DNA from: an uncultured Lachnospiraceae bacterium
Lineage (GTDB): Bacteria; Bacillota; Clostridia; Lachnospirales; Lachnospiraceae
Reading direction: 5' to 3'
NCBI GenBank assembly: GCA_947571775.1
Contig: CANOZK010000008.1
Coordinates: 1-64,000 of the forward strand
DNA length: 64,000 nucleotides
Positions 42,623-51,871 of the stretch are shown piece after piece (the first letter of the stretch is position 1; every line of letters starts with the position of its first letter). The position numbers and the translations under genes are program-made. Under the pieces are notes generated by a model that was not told the origin of the DNA, did not search any database, and saw only the letters and a list, made by a program, of their open reading frames with translations.

Positions 42623-43045
42623 TCAAATCCATTCTCTTAACTTTCTGTCCAACTCTGGACAAGCTTTTTTCAGCATTAGAATCTCTCCTGCTTTGTCGAT
42701 AAAACAATGAGTGCTGCTGGCGGTTGCGCACAGGATTTTTCCATCCCTTTGGTTTTCACCCTTTTGCGTCATTTCATAGTCCAGACATAAACGCACCCCA
42801 TTGTATTTCTTGACTTTTACCATAATTTCCACCCATTCATGGAAACGAACCATCTGCTTATACCGACAGGACACCTCGATCACCGGCGAAAAAATCCCTT
42901 CCTCTTCCATTTTATAATATCCGAATCCCATCTGATCCATAAAATCCACTCTCGCCTCTTCCAGCCACCGGATATAATTGGAATGATGAATAATCCCCAT
43001 CTGGTCCGTTTCATAATATTGGGTAAAATGTTTATAAGGTTTCAT
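42623..43045 (-). CDS. Acyl-CoA thioesterase, YbgC/4HBT family
   Basis: A 140-residue hotdog-fold thioesterase. The ATG at 43045 is preceded by GGAGG. The family signature YETDQMGIIHHSNYIRWLEE contains the catalytic Asp and the motif Met-Gly-x-x-His. The C-terminal helix DRKLREWI is normal. It hydrolyses short acyl-CoA or acyl-ACP thioesters. It is divergent from a small conserved gene at 43166 and convergent with hydG, so it is probably a single-gene unit. Confidence 0.9.
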   Translation of the reverse strand: MKPYKHFTQYYETDQMGIIHHSNYIRWLEEARVDFMDQMGFGYYKMEEEGIFSPVIEVSCRYKQMVRFHEWVEIMVKVKKYNGVRLCLDYEMTQKGENQRDGKILCATASSTHCFIDKAGEILMLKKACPELDRKLREWI

Positions 43046-43165
43046 TCGCAGCCTCCGTATTTTTTTAATATAGTATATCACGAAAAAAAACAAACGTCAG
43101 GCCAAAATATTTGCCGGCGAATAAAGCCCCGCTTTTTGGCAAAAGCTATGGCGGAGGTGATGAAA

Positions 43166-43342
43166 ATGATGGACAACGAAGAACTTCCCATCGGTTTTAC
43201 CATGGAACTGGCTATGCACGCCGACGCCCTGAACAAATTTTCCCGGCTTCCCAAAGCGCAACAGGAAGCCTACATTGACGGCGCAAAGGACATCGAAAAC
43301 AGAGAGCAGATGCGCAATTATGTAGAACAAATGTTTCTATAA
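43166..43342 (+). CDS. Small conserved-looking protein of unknown function
   Basis: A 58-residue protein. The start is the ATG at 43166, behind GGAGGTG. The product begins MMDNEELPIGFTMELAMHAD and contains KFSRLPKAQQEAYIDGAKDI, a helical, Met-rich peptide with a regular charge pattern. No family recognised beyond a feel of small Lachnospiraceae proteins. It has its own ribosome site and lies head to head with the thioesterase gene. It is likely real because the reading frame is clean and the ribosome site excellent. Confidence 0.65.
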   Translation: MMDNEELPIGFTMELAMHADALNKFSRLPKAQQEAYIDGAKDIENREQMRNYVEQMFL

Positions 43343-43423
43343 GACTTGATACACCTGCGCATAATTCCTCATCAAAAAGGTTAGAATAAACGTGCACTAT
43401 CATTCACATTCAGGAGGTATATT

Positions 43424-43636
43424 ATGCAAAACAACAGTTATTCTTCATTCACAGACCTGCCAAATTCCTGCCGTGCTCAGGTTGACTCTATGGAACACGC
43501 CGTTCGGAGCGAAGACTTCCGCATTGCAGAATTATCCGGCAGCAGCTTTGGCGAAATCCAAGAACTGGAAGAAAAGATCGGCAAAAACTTAGGGAAAAAG
43601 ATCTCTCTGGTCGCCTACGAAGATAGCTCCAAATAA
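43424..43636 (+). CDS. Small protein of unknown function
   Basis: A 70-residue acidic protein with a strong ribosome site (AGGAGG, 8 nt). It starts MQNNSYSSFTDLPNSCRAQV, has one cysteine in that segment, and a helical EIQELEEKIGKNLGKKISLV stretch towards the end. No domain recognised. A terminator follows, so it is a monocistronic unit. Such short solo genes with strong translation signals are often abundant small proteins. Confidence 0.65.
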   Translation: MQNNSYSSFTDLPNSCRAQVDSMEHAVRSEDFRIAELSGSSFGEIQELEEKIGKNLGKKISLVAYEDSSK

Positions 43637-43648
43637 TATTTTTTAAGA

Positions 43649-43685
43649 AGGATTTGTGCCTCAGACAAGCAGGGCACAAATCTTT
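43649..43685 (+). terminator. Terminator after the 70-residue gene
   Basis: GGATTTGTGCCT and AGGGCACAAATC form a long stem with one mismatch, followed by TTTCTGCTTTTC. Confidence 0.75.
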
Positions 43686-43807
43686 CTGCTTTTCTCTGCC
43701 CATACATAGCAAAACTGTACACAATATAATTTTATCTGGCGGTATTTTTTCACAAATTTACCATAGAAATCTATTTATAAGCTATCTATGTTTATTCAGA
43801 AAACACA

Positions 43808-43837
43808 TTGACGCAGTTTAGCGTTGGCACTTATAAT
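43808..43837 (+). promoter_or_regulatory. Promoter of isocitrate dehydrogenase
   Basis: TTGACG (43808-43813), 18 bp, TATAAT (43832-43837), 44 nt before the ATG. Upstream 43686-43807 shows no gene. Confidence 0.6.
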
Positions 43838-43881
43838 GATAGACAAAAATACTTTCATACAGCAAAGGAGAACGGATAGAT

Positions 43882-45081
43882 ATGAATAAAATTAAAATGA
43901 GCACCCCCCTTGTGGAAATGGACGGAGACGAGATGACGCGTATTCTGTGGCAGATGATCAAAGACGAGCTGCTGCTGCCCTATATGGATCTAAAAACCGA
44001 ATACTATGACCTGGGGCTGGAGCATCGAAACGCCACAGACGACCAGGTTACCATAGATGCTGCCGAGGCCACGAAAAAATACCAGGTAGCCGTAAAATGC
44101 GCCACCATCACTCCCAATGCCGCCCGCGTGGAGGAATATAAGCTGAAAAAAATGTGGAAAAGCCCCAATGGAACCATTCGGGCCTTGTTAGACGGCACAG
44201 TTTTTCGCACTCCCATTCTGGTAAAAGGCATTGAACCAGCCGTAAAAAACTGGAAAAAGCCCATCACCCTGGCCAGACATGCCTATGGAGATGTCTATAA
44301 GAATACAGAAATGCAGATTCCGGGGCCAGGCAAGGTAGAGCTGGTCTACACGGCCGCGGACGGCTCCCAGAAAAAAGAACTGGTACACCAGTTTGACGGC
44401 CCAGGCGTTGTGCAAGGAATGCACAACCTAGACAGTTCCATCGAAAGCTTTGCCAGAAGCTGTCTGGACTTCGGACTGTCCACTGGACAGGACGTATGGT
44501 TTGCCACCAAAGACACCATCTCCAAGCAGTATGACCATCATTTTAAAGATATTTTCCAGAAGGTTTACGAAGAAGAATTCTGTGAAAAATTTGAGAAAGC
44601 CAATATCGAGTATTTCTACACCCTGATTGACGATGCAGTCGCCCGCGTAATGAAGGCGGAAGGCGGCTTTATCTGGGCGTGCAAGAATTATGACGGCGAT
44701 GTGATGAGCGATATGGTTTCTTCTGCCTATGGCTCTTTGGCTATGATGACTTCCGTCTTGGTTTCTCCCCAGGGCTATTACGAGTATGAGGCAGCTCATG
44801 GCACGGTACAGCGCCATTATTACCGCCATTTAAAAGGCGAAGAGACTTCCACAAATCCAGTGGCTACAATTTTTGCCTGGACAGGCGCATTGGCAAAAAG
44901 AGGAGAACTGGATCAGAACGAAGAGTTAAGTGCATTTGCCCGCAAACTGGAAAAAGCCACTTTGCAGACCATTGAAGAGGGCAAAATGACCGGAGACCTG
45001 GCAGCTATGACCACCATACCCAATCCAACCATACTCAACAGCCGGGCATTTATCCAGGCAATTGCAGCAAATATGCAATAA
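43882..45081 (+). CDS. icd: NADP-dependent isocitrate dehydrogenase (eukaryotic-like type II)
   Basis: A 399-residue enzyme that oxidises isocitrate to 2-oxoglutarate. The N-terminus [16 protein letters not shown] and the substrate loop [16 protein letters not shown] are those of homodimeric type II IDH, as in mitochondria, rather than the E. coli type. The active-site region [17 protein letters not shown] and the NADP loop [14 protein letters not shown] are intact. In an anaerobe it supplies 2-oxoglutarate for glutamate and NADPH. It has its own promoter and terminator. Confidence 0.95.
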   Translation: MNKIKMSTPLVEMDGDEMTRILWQMIKDELLLPYMDLKTEYYDLGLEHRNATDDQVTIDAAEATKKYQVAVKCATITPNAARVEEYKLKKMWKSPNGTIRALLDGTVFRTPILVKGIEPAVKNWKKPITLARHAYGDVYKNTEMQIPGPGKVELVYTAADGSQKKELVHQFDGPGVVQGMHNLDSSIESFARSCLDFGLSTGQDVWFATKDTISKQYDHHFKDIFQKVYEEEFCEKFEKANIEYFYTLIDDAVARVMKAEGGFIWACKNYDGDVMSDMVSSAYGSLAMMTSVLVSPQGYYEYEAAHGTVQRHYYRHLKGEETSTNPVATIFAWTGALAKRGELDQNEELSAFARKLEKATLQTIEEGKMTGDLAAMTTIPNPTILNSRAFIQAIAANMQ

Positions 45082-45135
45082 AATGCTCCTCCGCAAGCAG
45101 TAGCGCGTCAAGCCGTTGCTCGCGGAAATAAAGCA

Positions 45136-45162
45136 AAAGGGCTGTATCATGCACAGCCCTTT
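45136..45162. terminator. Bidirectional terminator between icd and the ABC-F gene
   Basis: AAAGGGCTGT and ACAGCCCTTT are perfectly paired around a 7-nt loop, with T-rich sequence on each side. A second GC hairpin (CCGCAAGCA and TGCTCGCGG, ~45092-45118) sits between it and the icd stop. Confidence 0.9.
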
Positions 45163-45166
45163 CTCT

Positions 45167-47098
45167 CTATGAAGATATTTGTTCTGACGCTTCCGCCAAA
45201 TCTTCCCATTGTTCGTATAAAGTTTCCAATTCGTCCTGAATGGCCTCTTGTTCTTGGGAAAGCTAGGTACATTGCTGAACATCGGTTGCGATTTCCGGCT
45301 GCGACAAAAGCTGGTTGATCTCGCCGTCCCGCTCTTCCAATTCTTCGATCCGCCGCTCGGTCTTTTTCAGATCGTTTTCCCGTTTGCGTTTTCTGGCCTC
45401 CTCCTCCTTTTTTTGTTTCCAGGATAATTTTTCCTGCGAAACCGCAGGAGAGGGTTTGGACGATTCCTGGGCGGGCGCATATTTTGCCGTCAGCTCGTCT
45501 CTTTTTTCCAGATAATAATCATAGCTGCCCATGTAATTGACTAAGGTATGGTTGGTCAAATCCAGAATCCGGGTGGCCGTCTGATTGATAAAATACCGGT
45601 CATGGGAGACATACAGCAGAGTACCCGTATAATTGTTCAAAGCCTCCTCCAAAATCTCTCTTGACAAGATATCCAGATGGTTGGTCGGCTCATCCAAAAT
45701 CAGGAAATTTGCCTCGGAGAGCATCAGTTTTGCCAGGGATACTCGTCCCCGCTCCCCGCCGCTCAGGGAAGAAATATTCTGGAACACATCATCCCCCGTG
45801 AACAAGAAAGCTGCCAACACATTGCGTATTTCTGTGTGGGTCAGGGTCGGATATGTATCCGAAAGCTCTTCAAAAATCGTTTTTTCCATGTGTAGCACTT
45901 GATGCTCCTGATCATAATAGCCAATCTGCACCCGCGATCCCAGACTGCATGTGCCCTCGTCAGGGGCGATCAGGCCGTTGATTAATTTTAAAATCGTTGT
46001 CTTTCCAGTACCATTGCTGCCGATCAGCGCTACCCGTTCCCCCCGTTTGACTTCAAACGAAAGATTTTGAAAGAGCTTAGTCGGGCCAAAGGACTTGGCC
46101 AGATTGTCCACCGCCAGCACGTCTTTTCCGCTCTCTATACGCGGCTCCAAGCGCATATGCATGGCGTTTTCTTCTGTGACAGGCTTCTTCAGAAGCGTGA
46201 TTTTATCCAATTTCTTTTCCCGGCTCTCCGCCCGCCGGATGGATTTTTCGCGGTTAAAAGATTTCAGCTTCGCAATGACTTCCTCCTGATGGCGGATTTC
46301 CTGCTGCTGATTCTGATACGCCCGTATCTGAGCCTCCCGCACCTGGGCCTTTTTCTGACTGAATGCGGTGTAATTTCCCGAAAAGGTCATAGATTTTCCG
46401 TATTCCAGCTCAATGACTCTGGTGACGATCCGATCCAGAAAATAACGGTCATGCGAGACGATCAAAACCGCTCCCGGATAATTGATCAGATACGTTTCTA
46501 GCCAGACAATGGAATCCATGTCCAGATGGTTGGTCGGCTCATCCAGCAACAAGATATCCGGCTTGCCCAGCAGCAGACAACCCAGAGATACCCTGGTTTT
46601 CTGCCCTCCAGACAGGGTGGAAATCTGCTTATGAAAATCCTGCTCAGAAAAACCCAGCCCTTTTAACACCCCGGTCACCTCGCTTTGGCAGGCGTAACCG
46701 TTGTTTTGTTCAAATTGCTGGGTCAGGCTGGCATAAGTATTCATCAGTTTTTCCAGCGCATCGCCGCTGGCCTGTTTCATATCCAGCTCGGTTTGACGCA
46801 TCTTTTCCTCAATATTCAGCAAATACTGCTTTTCTTTTAAAAGCTCCTGATAAATGGTGCGGCTGCTATGCACATCCTGGTGCTGTGCCAGATAACCCAG
46901 GGAAACGCCTTTGGCCAGCACAGCCTGCCCGCCGTCCGGCTCCAGCTCCTTTCGGATAATCCGCAGCAGCGTGGTCTTCCCAGCGCCGTTGCTGCCGATC
47001 AGCGCCACTTTTTCCCGTTCTTCTATATGAAAAGATACCTGATCCAATACGTTTTTTTCTCCAAAACTTTTTTGGATGTTCTGGCATGTAAGTAACAT
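45167..47098 (-). CDS. ABC-F ATPase with in-frame amber codon before its C-terminal tail
   Basis: A soluble protein of two ATPase domains. Walker A motifs are GSNGAGKTTL and GSNGTGKTTI, signatures LSGGQKTRV and LSGGERGRV, Walker B LLLDEPTNHLD and LILDEPTNHLD, joined by the ABC-F linker. ABC-F proteins act on the ribosome E site. The uninterrupted product is 611 residues, stopping at TAG 45263-45265. Past that codon the same frame reads 31 more residues, LSQEQEAIQDELETLYEQWE onwards, to TAG at 45167. That is exactly the expected end of the C-terminal coiled coil. I annotate the full span and read the first TAG as a late nonsense change; the ATPase core is unaffected. Confidence 0.85.
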
Positions 47099-47279
47099 AG
47101 AAATCCTCCTGTTCCCATGAAAAGTCAGATTTCATTATAGCGAAAAATGGGAAAAAATACAATGATTTTCGGCAAATGTGAGTGCCGCCTGCGCTCTCTT
47201 GATAACGATTCTGATTTATGATAATATGAAAAAATATAGAAGGCAGTTTCAAAACCACGAATCAAAAAGGAATTTCAAA

Positions 47280-47936
47280 ATGGATAAAGACACTCTGACA
47301 ATCGGGAAAGCTATTTTTCTGACAGTCCTATACTTTGGGATTATGCTCTTTTATACATTTTTAGACGTAGCTGTTTGGAGAAAAATTTTCCCTGATTTGT
47401 CCCCTGTTGCCAATATCTTTACCATTATAGCATGTATCTGCGGTTTTCTTTTGTTATTAAAAAAACTGGGATTTTCTCTGCGGCTATTTGCCAATGTAAA
47501 CCTCACAGGGGTTCTTTTTGCTGTTGGCTGCTCCGTTCTTTTTTTCTTGCTTTTGGATCGGTGTTTAGACCCTGTTTTTGAGAGTTTCTTCCCCCAAAGC
47601 GAAGAAAATTATCAAGAGACGATCCAGAGCCTTCTCAAATCCCCTGTGACAAGTTTTCTGCAAGTGTGTCTCCTTGCTCCTGTTATAGAAGAAATTCTTA
47701 TGAGAAGCGTTGTATTAGGCGGTCTGAAAAAAACTTATGGAACCGCAGTCGCTTTGCCTGTTTCGGCGGCACTTTTTGCGCTTCTGCATTTTAATATGGT
47801 ACAGACCTTATCAGCGTTTGTGTGCGGCATCTTTTTAGGAATACTTTATCTAAAAACCGATTCCGTCTTCTGCTGTATTCTCGCACATAGCGGATATAAC
47901 TTGATTGCATATATCACCATTGTATATCCAAATTAG
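47280..47936 (+). CDS. CPBP-family intramembrane glutamic endopeptidase (CAAX/Abi)
   Basis: A 218-residue membrane protein with about six helices. The start at 47280 has AAAAAGGAA upstream; a longer start at 47226 is possible. The three CPBP motifs are present in order: EEILMRS (EExxxR), FALLHFN (FxxxH) and HSGYN (HxxxN), which form the intramembrane active site. Family members process prenylated proteins in eukaryotes, and in bacteria often confer bacteriocin self-immunity or regulate signalling. The substrate cannot be predicted. It stands alone, convergent with a nuclease remnant that overlaps its stop by 4 nt. Confidence 0.9.
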   Translation: MDKDTLTIGKAIFLTVLYFGIMLFYTFLDVAVWRKIFPDLSPVANIFTIIACICGFLLLLKKLGFSLRLFANVNLTGVLFAVGCSVLFFLLLDRCLDPVFESFFPQSEENYQETIQSLLKSPVTSFLQVCLLAPVIEEILMRSVVLGGLKKTYGTAVALPVSAALFALLHFNMVQTLSAFVCGIFLGILYLKTDSVFCCILAHSGYNLIAYITIVYPN

Positions 47937-48473
47937 CGCCTGTAATCCTGCATTCTTTCTTGAAATGCTTCCTCTGTAAGATTCGCCCTGGATGCTGCTT
48001 CCTTTACAGACAGCAGACCATCCCTTACAAGATCCATCAGCATTTCCAGTCTGCCCTTATGAATACCTTCTTTTCTTATGGTCTTTGTCTCATAATCCAG
48101 AACCTTTCCGCCCATAACGGATTTCATCCGTTTCTTGACATTTTCATATTTTCTTGCGATATGCTCCAATACTTTATTCGACATATCCATAATGGTACAT
48201 TTTGTATATTCGTCAATCTCGCCCTGAAAAAACAAAAGTTTTTTCACAAAAATATCCTCTATGGTATATTTTTGTGACTTTATTACAGGAATTTCGCAGC
48301 TAATCTCTCCTCCTGGCGTCAGCATCCGAATTTTTAATTTGTCCGGCGTTGATGCGCTGCACCGCAGAAACAGCACTGCTGAATGTGGGAACGTCACGGT
48401 CAGGACGCTCCCCTCTATATTTCCTTCATCATACGTCATCGTATGGTGTGTTTGTAAATTTCATGTTTTCCAT
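47933..48473 (-). pseudogene. Rpn/PD-(D/E)XK transposase-like nuclease, internally deleted
   Basis: The minus strand starts with a plausible N-terminus (ATG 48473, MENMKFTNTPYDDV) typical of Rpn-family recombination-promoting nucleases, then hits a stop. A second frame from 48439 carries the C-terminal half (LTVTFPHSAVLFLRCS, VKKLLFFQGEIDEY, the YETKTIRKEGIHKGRLEMLM tail). The ~80-90 residues with the nuclease core (ExK motif) are missing. The junction lies between TACGATGA and TATGATGA, so slippage between short direct repeats is the likely cause, and it also shifted the frame. Confidence 0.75.
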
Positions 48474-48557
48474 CTTTGTCTGCGCATTTCTGCTCATCTG
48501 TGAAACGGTTTCTTTCTCTTCTCATATCATTCTTTCTTCCAAAATACAATTTCAGAG

Positions 48558-51023
48558 TTATTCAGAAAAACGGATTCGGTCTATCATGCTCTGTTTACGG
48601 AAGATTCGGATAATCAAATAGGTGAGCAATAACTGAATGACCAACACCACCGCTGCCAAAAATACTGCCTGCCAGACCGGATAATGATAGCTTAGAATTC
48701 CCAGTATCCGGTTTTCTTTGGCATAAAGGAAGGTCAGGTATCCGGCCAGGGAGCCTATCCCCAGAGACAAAAGCAGTGTTCCGGCGGTATAGAAAATTCC
48801 TTCTAGCTGAAGCATCTGCACCATCTGTTTTTCCGAGAGTCCAATCGCTTGGAGGATGCCCAGCTCCCTGCGCCTGACATAGATACTGTTGATTAATGTA
48901 TTAATCAGATTCATAATTCCAATGCCGCCCAGAACTGCCATAAACACATAGACGATTTGTGCGGAAAATCCGGTATTCTTCTTATTCTCAGCCACTTCCT
49001 CTTCATAAGTTGTCATGTCCAGAAATTCCTGACTGTCGAGGATTGCCCGAAGCTGATCTTCCGCCTCTGGGGTACTGCCTTTGTCGGTTCCAACAGACCA
49101 ATAATAGTCCATAGAATAACCGCCCAGCTCATCCACTACTTCTTTGGGAAGCACTAAGGAAGCATAGTGAAGCAATCCTTGCGGCAGATCGGCAATGGCT
49201 GCGATTTCAAAGGATTTTTCTACTGGGCCGTCCCCGCATTCCAAAATCATATGCAGAGTATCTCCCACTTTCCAGTCCGGCGCCCAGTGAAGCATGGTTT
49301 TATCCACCAGGATTTTATCCCCGCCGAGCAGTTCCTCATAAGTCACCTTGCCCTGTACGATACATTCCTCCATCTTCGGCGCATATTCTTTGGGTATGCC
49401 GACAATAGAAGTTTCCCAGAGGTCGTCCCCATACATCAGTTCCTTTAGCTTTGCCATCAATTCACTGGATTTTGTAATCTTATTCACACCGGGAATTTCC
49501 AGGATTTGTTTTTCCAGGTCATCATTGAGCGGATTGTTTTTGCAAATCGACTGCCATTCCCACTCTGGGTGCATTTTGTCTCCATGAGCGCTGTCTATTA
49601 CAACCAACAGATCGTCAAACATAGCCGAGCGGGCAATTTCCTTCGGATCTGCACAGGATAAAATAGTGGACAGCATCATAAAGAAAATCCCTGTCAGGCT
49701 CAGTGTCACAATAGTCAGAATCGTGCGCTTTTTGTTTCTCGAAAGGTTCGCGCTGGTGAGGCTTGACAGACTCATCTCCCTGTGGCCCTTTCGTTTCTTC
49801 TGGCTGGTTTTCATATTCCCGTCGTATCGCATAGCCTCCACCGGTGAGATCCGAGATACGATCCGCATGGGACAGCACAGGGAGATCACCACAGACAGCA
49901 GCGTAACGGCAACGGCCATCAGATAAATCCACGGCTTCCATATGGAAATCTGGTTCTGTTCAAGCAGTCTCGCCATCACTTCCTTCATGTTGTCGGCTGC
50001 ATAGCTTCTTACCAGATAAGAAAACCCTATTTTTGACAGGATACTCCCCACGATCAGTCCGACGGGAACCGCTATGGCCGCTACCAGCATCCCCTCCCGG
50101 AATACCATCTGGCGGATTTGGCGTTTGGTGGCTCCCAGGGCTTTGATTTTCCCATATTCTTGTACTTTGTAAACCATGGAGATATAATAAATGCTGCATA
50201 TTGTCAAAATCCCTGCCAAAACCACGATAAGAAGAACCAGGGCAATTCCGGTGTAAAAAGCCGGGTCGACATAGTTGGCCCACAGATAATCCCCATTGCT
50301 CACCACATTTACCTCTGCGATCCCCAGATCCGCCGCGATATCTTTCATCACGCCTTCAATCTCGTCGCTTGTCATGGAATCGGCATTTAAAATCCGAAAC
50401 AACACCCGGTATCTGCGATCCGCTTCGAGCTGCTGTTCTTCCATAAACTCTCTGGAAACCAGCGTAAAATATGTTTTCTGATTTTTCTGATCATCGGAAG
50501 TGGGGAGCAGTCCGGTAATCTCAAACTCCGCGGTTTTCTCATACCCAACGCCGCCCGATTCGATAACCTGAAAAGGAAGGGAAACGGTATCGCCGATGCC
50601 TGCGGAAATCCCCAGTTCGTCCAAAATCCCCTGAGAAACTGCGATTTCTTCTTTTTTGGTCGGGGCATAACCTTCTTCCAGTTCTGTTTTATTTAGTTTC
50701 CAGGCTATTTCATCCAGATAAATCATGGCGCAGGTTCCGTCTTCTATCGGGATTTGAGCTACGTCCTGGCGAAGCCCGATCGTTTCGATTTCGGCTCGAT
50801 GAGACAGTTCCCCGGCTGTCTTTTCGTCCACATCCCGGTACATCCCATGAAACGGAGGATAGATTTCATTGATCGCCGCTTTCTGCGCGTCGATCTGCCC
50901 AAATCCAACGGTGGGTATGATAAAGACAAGCAGCGTCGTCAGAAAAATTGCGATACCCGTTAAAATATTTTTTCCTTTATTCTGTTTCAGATTCGCCAGT
51001 GCTGTTTGATTCACTGTATTCAT
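48558..51023 (-). CDS. FtsX-type ABC transporter permease
   Basis: An 821-residue permease with the BceB/MacB-like plan of two FtsX blocks. There is an N-terminal helix, a large outside domain (~50-250), helices ~270-290, ~315-340 and ~365-390 (VQEYGKIKALGATKRQIRQM), then a second helix (~430), a second outside domain and three closing helices (RRRELGILQAIGLSEKQMVQ). Two such blocks in one chain give a full permease. The ATPase gene overlaps it by 4 nt. Typical cargoes are antimicrobial peptides or lipoproteins. Confidence 0.92.
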   Translation of the reverse strand: MNTVNQTALANLKQNKGKNILTGIAIFLTTLLVFIIPTVGFGQIDAQKAAINEIYPPFHGMYRDVDEKTAGELSHRAEIETIGLRQDVAQIPIEDGTCAMIYLDEIAWKLNKTELEEGYAPTKKEEIAVSQGILDELGISAGIGDTVSLPFQVIESGGVGYEKTAEFEITGLLPTSDDQKNQKTYFTLVSREFMEEQQLEADRRYRVLFRILNADSMTSDEIEGVMKDIAADLGIAEVNVVSNGDYLWANYVDPAFYTGIALVLLIVVLAGILTICSIYYISMVYKVQEYGKIKALGATKRQIRQMVFREGMLVAAIAVPVGLIVGSILSKIGFSYLVRSYAADNMKEVMARLLEQNQISIWKPWIYLMAVAVTLLSVVISLCCPMRIVSRISPVEAMRYDGNMKTSQKKRKGHREMSLSSLTSANLSRNKKRTILTIVTLSLTGIFFMMLSTILSCADPKEIARSAMFDDLLVVIDSAHGDKMHPEWEWQSICKNNPLNDDLEKQILEIPGVNKITKSSELMAKLKELMYGDDLWETSIVGIPKEYAPKMEECIVQGKVTYEELLGGDKILVDKTMLHWAPDWKVGDTLHMILECGDGPVEKSFEIAAIADLPQGLLHYASLVLPKEVVDELGGYSMDYYWSVGTDKGSTPEAEDQLRAILDSQEFLDMTTYEEEVAENKKNTGFSAQIVYVFMAVLGGIGIMNLINTLINSIYVRRRELGILQAIGLSEKQMVQMLQLEGIFYTAGTLLLSLGIGSLAGYLTFLYAKENRILGILSYHYPVWQAVFLAAVVLVIQLLLTYLIIRIFRKQSMIDRIRFSE

Positions 51024-51694
51024 TTGCTCACCACCTTACCGTCCGCAATGACCAAAGAGCGATCCGCCATCTGGGCGATCGTCTCATCATGCGTAATCAT
51101 TACCAATGTCTGCCCATACTCGCTGACACAGGATTTCAGAAGAGAAATTACTTCCAGTTCCGTGCTGGAATCCAGACTGCCCGTAGGTTCGTCCGCCAGA
51201 ATCACCGCCGGCTTCGCCGCCAGGGCGCGGGCAATGGCAACTCTTTGCTGCTGTCCGCCGGATAACGTGTTGGGCAGGACCTCCAGCCGGTTTGCAATCC
51301 CGATTTTCTCCGCCAGATCCAGGACAAAATGCCGATCTGCTTTTTTCTTATCCAGACCAATGGGCAGGACGATATTTTCCCAGACATTCAAAGATGGAAT
51401 CAGATTAAAATTCTGAAAAACAAAGCCGATCTTCCTCCTTCTGAAAATCGCAAGCTGCTCATCTTTTAAACTGAATATATCCTTTCCCTCGATCAGCACC
51501 TTGCCGCTGTCCGGCCGATCCAACGCGCCCAGCATATGAAGAAGAGTGCTTTTTCCAGACCCGGAACGCCCGACAATCGCGGTAAATTCTCCCCGCTGGA
51601 TATACATGCTGGTATGGTCAATGGCTTTTACAATATTTTCCCCACTGCCGTAATACTTGCACAAATTTTCCGTTTCTAATATTCTTTCGCTCAT
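51020..51694 (-). CDS. ABC ATPase of the LolD/MacB type
   Basis: A 224-residue ATPase. The ATG at 51694 is behind AAAGGAG. Walker A is GRSGSGKSTL, the Q-loop segment is FVFQNFNLIPSLN, the signature LSGGQQQRVA and Walker B VILADEPTGSLD. All are characteristic of the ATPases that serve FtsX-type permeases. The next gene encodes that permease. The two-component system at 54350-55000 is the nearest candidate regulator, though a MATE gene lies between them. Confidence 0.93.
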   Translation of the reverse strand: MSERILETENLCKYYGSGENIVKAIDHTSMYIQRGEFTAIVGRSGSGKSTLLHMLGALDRPDSGKVLIEGKDIFSLKDEQLAIFRRRKIGFVFQNFNLIPSLNVWENIVLPIGLDKKKADRHFVLDLAEKIGIANRLEVLPNTLSGGQQQRVAIARALAAKPAVILADEPTGSLDSSTELEVISLLKSCVSEYGQTLVMITHDETIAQMADRSLVIADGKVVSK

Positions 51695-51871
51695 GAATAG
51701 ATACTCCTTTTTTGATATGACTTCTCCTTGGATGATACCCATTTTACACCTGGATTCTTACAAAAAGGAATCAGGAAAAATAACAGATTTGTAAAGATCG
51801 CGTCCATTGAAAACACAGAACATCAATGTTATACTGTATGGAAAATAAAGAATTGGAAAAAGGAATTGGAT

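Noticed and set aside
3687..45265. Reassignment of TAG to an amino acid, suggested by two in-frame ambers with homology beyond
   Set aside because: TAG ends many apparently normal genes here (for example the XRE, TM2, HicB and first sensor-kinase genes), so it is an ordinary stop; isolated mutations explain both cases.
45167..47098. Antibiotic-resistance ABC-F (Msr/Vga/Lsa type)
   Set aside because: The sequence is like housekeeping ABC-F proteins with a long C-terminal coiled coil; no resistance-type linker or attenuator leader is visible.
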